DNA of 6,754 bases. It comes from an uncultured Loktanella sp. GTDB taxonomy: Bacteria; Pseudomonadota; Alphaproteobacteria; Rhodobacterales; Rhodobacteraceae. The stretch lies in assembly GCA_913061335.1 (NCBI GenBank), contig CAJXTP010000165.1, forward strand, positions 1-6,754, in the 5' to 3' direction. Made by a program: the position numbers and the translations under genes. Below the pieces are notes generated by a model that saw only the letters and a program-made list of their open reading frames with translations, was not told where the DNA came from and made no database searches. This document shows positions 6,548-6,754 of the stretch, piece by piece. How positions within the stretch are numbered: position 1 is the stretch's first letter; each line of letters opens with the position of its first letter.

Positions 6548-6754
6548 GCGTCACCCTTTGGTTTTACAGCTGGTTTCTTCTTTGCAGCCGGTTTTTTTGC
6601 TGCTGTCGCCTTGGCCGCTGGCTTCTTCGCCACAGCCGGCTTCTTCGCCACAGCCGGCTTCTTCGCCGCAGCCGGCTTCTTCGCCTTAACAGGTGCAACA
6701 GCTTCCGCGTCCGCCGCCGCTTCACGCGTCTTGCGATCAGTCGCTGCCTTGCCC
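6544..6754 (-). CDS. tatB: C-terminal tail of TatB (gene runs off the window end)
   Basis: On the - strand a frame enters from the window edge and ends at TGA 6546-6544, overlapping the tatC start as ATGA; 69 residues are visible. They contain no membrane segment, only an Ala/Lys/Pro-rich tail: a start rich in Ala and charged residues (GKAATDRKTREAAADAEAV), then repeated AKKPAx units, ending KPKGDA. TatB proteins have an N-terminal membrane helix, an amphipathic helix and a poorly conserved, often low-complexity tail, so this fits the end of tatB. TatB partners TatC in the receptor complex for twin-arginine substrates. The naming rests mainly on position directly upstream of tatC, since the diagnostic N-terminus is outside the window; a fused or alternative protein cannot be excluded. 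Confidence 0.8.
   Translation of the reverse strand, partial: GKAATDRKTREAAADAEAVAPVKAKKPAAAKKPAVAKKPAVAKKPAAKATAAKKPAAKKKPAVKPKGDA
6613..6684 (-). repeat. In-frame tandem repeat, four 18-base units, in the tatB tail
   Basis: Four units of 18 bases at 6667-6684, 6649-6666, 6631-6648 and 6613-6630 encode AKKPA followed by Ala or Val. The two middle units are identical, the first differs from them by one base, and the last is more diverged. Two further degenerate copies (AKKPAA, KKKPAV) follow toward the stop, after the short spacer KAT. Unit number could vary between strains by slippage without breaking the frame. Confidence 0.9.

Noticed and set aside
6613..6684. Short direct repeats considered as a CRISPR array
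   Set aside because: The 18-base units are contiguous without spacers and are in frame with a protein tail, so they are a coding tandem repeat.
6396..6689. + strand open frame ending in repeated PASSPQ residues
   Set aside because: The apparent repeat protein is the antisense reading of the AKKPA repeats of tatB and the start of tatC, which are supported by motif and overlap evidence.

Overview
The window looks like ordinary chromosomal DNA of an alphaproteobacterium, most likely of the Rhodobacterales/Roseobacter group. This rests on moderate-to-high GC, the gene families present (purF followed by a short-chain dehydrogenase; a surE-pcm-nlpD run; tatB-tatC followed by a DUF815 ATPase) and a CCTCCGGCGG-plus-T-tract element in the convergent junction. 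The assignment comes from recognising families and gene order, not from a database search. I see no IS element, phage gene, CRISPR array, tRNA or rRNA.

Left part (1-2069, + strand): the 3' two thirds of purF (first step of purine synthesis), then without any gap a divergent short-chain dehydrogenase/reductase, then 9 bases later a small helical protein of unknown function. These three form one tight transcription unit.

Middle part (2070-4787, + strand): a 73-base gap, then surE (nucleotide 5'/3'-phosphatase) overlapping pcm (isoaspartyl protein repair) by GTGA. After 66 bases comes an NlpD-like lipoprotein with two LysM domains and a degenerate LytM/M23 domain. The theme is stationary-phase survival, damage repair and control of cell-wall splitting.

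Right part (4845-6754, - strand): it converges on nlpD across a 57-base junction holding a terminator-like hairpin. Read in its own direction it is tatB (3' end only, with a Lys/Ala/Pro repeat tail), tatC and a DUF815 AAA+-type ATPase. tatB/tatC overlap by ATGA and tatC/DUF815 by GTGA, so the three are probably translationally coupled. They encode the twin-arginine protein export machinery plus an ATPase of unknown role.

All genes look intact apart from the two cut by the window edges. I find no clear novel multi-gene system. The points most worth a second look are the DUF815 ATPase coupled to tatC, the SDR that lacks its usual catalytic serine, the unknown 138-residue protein, the hairpin/T-tract element, and the repeat tail of TatB.
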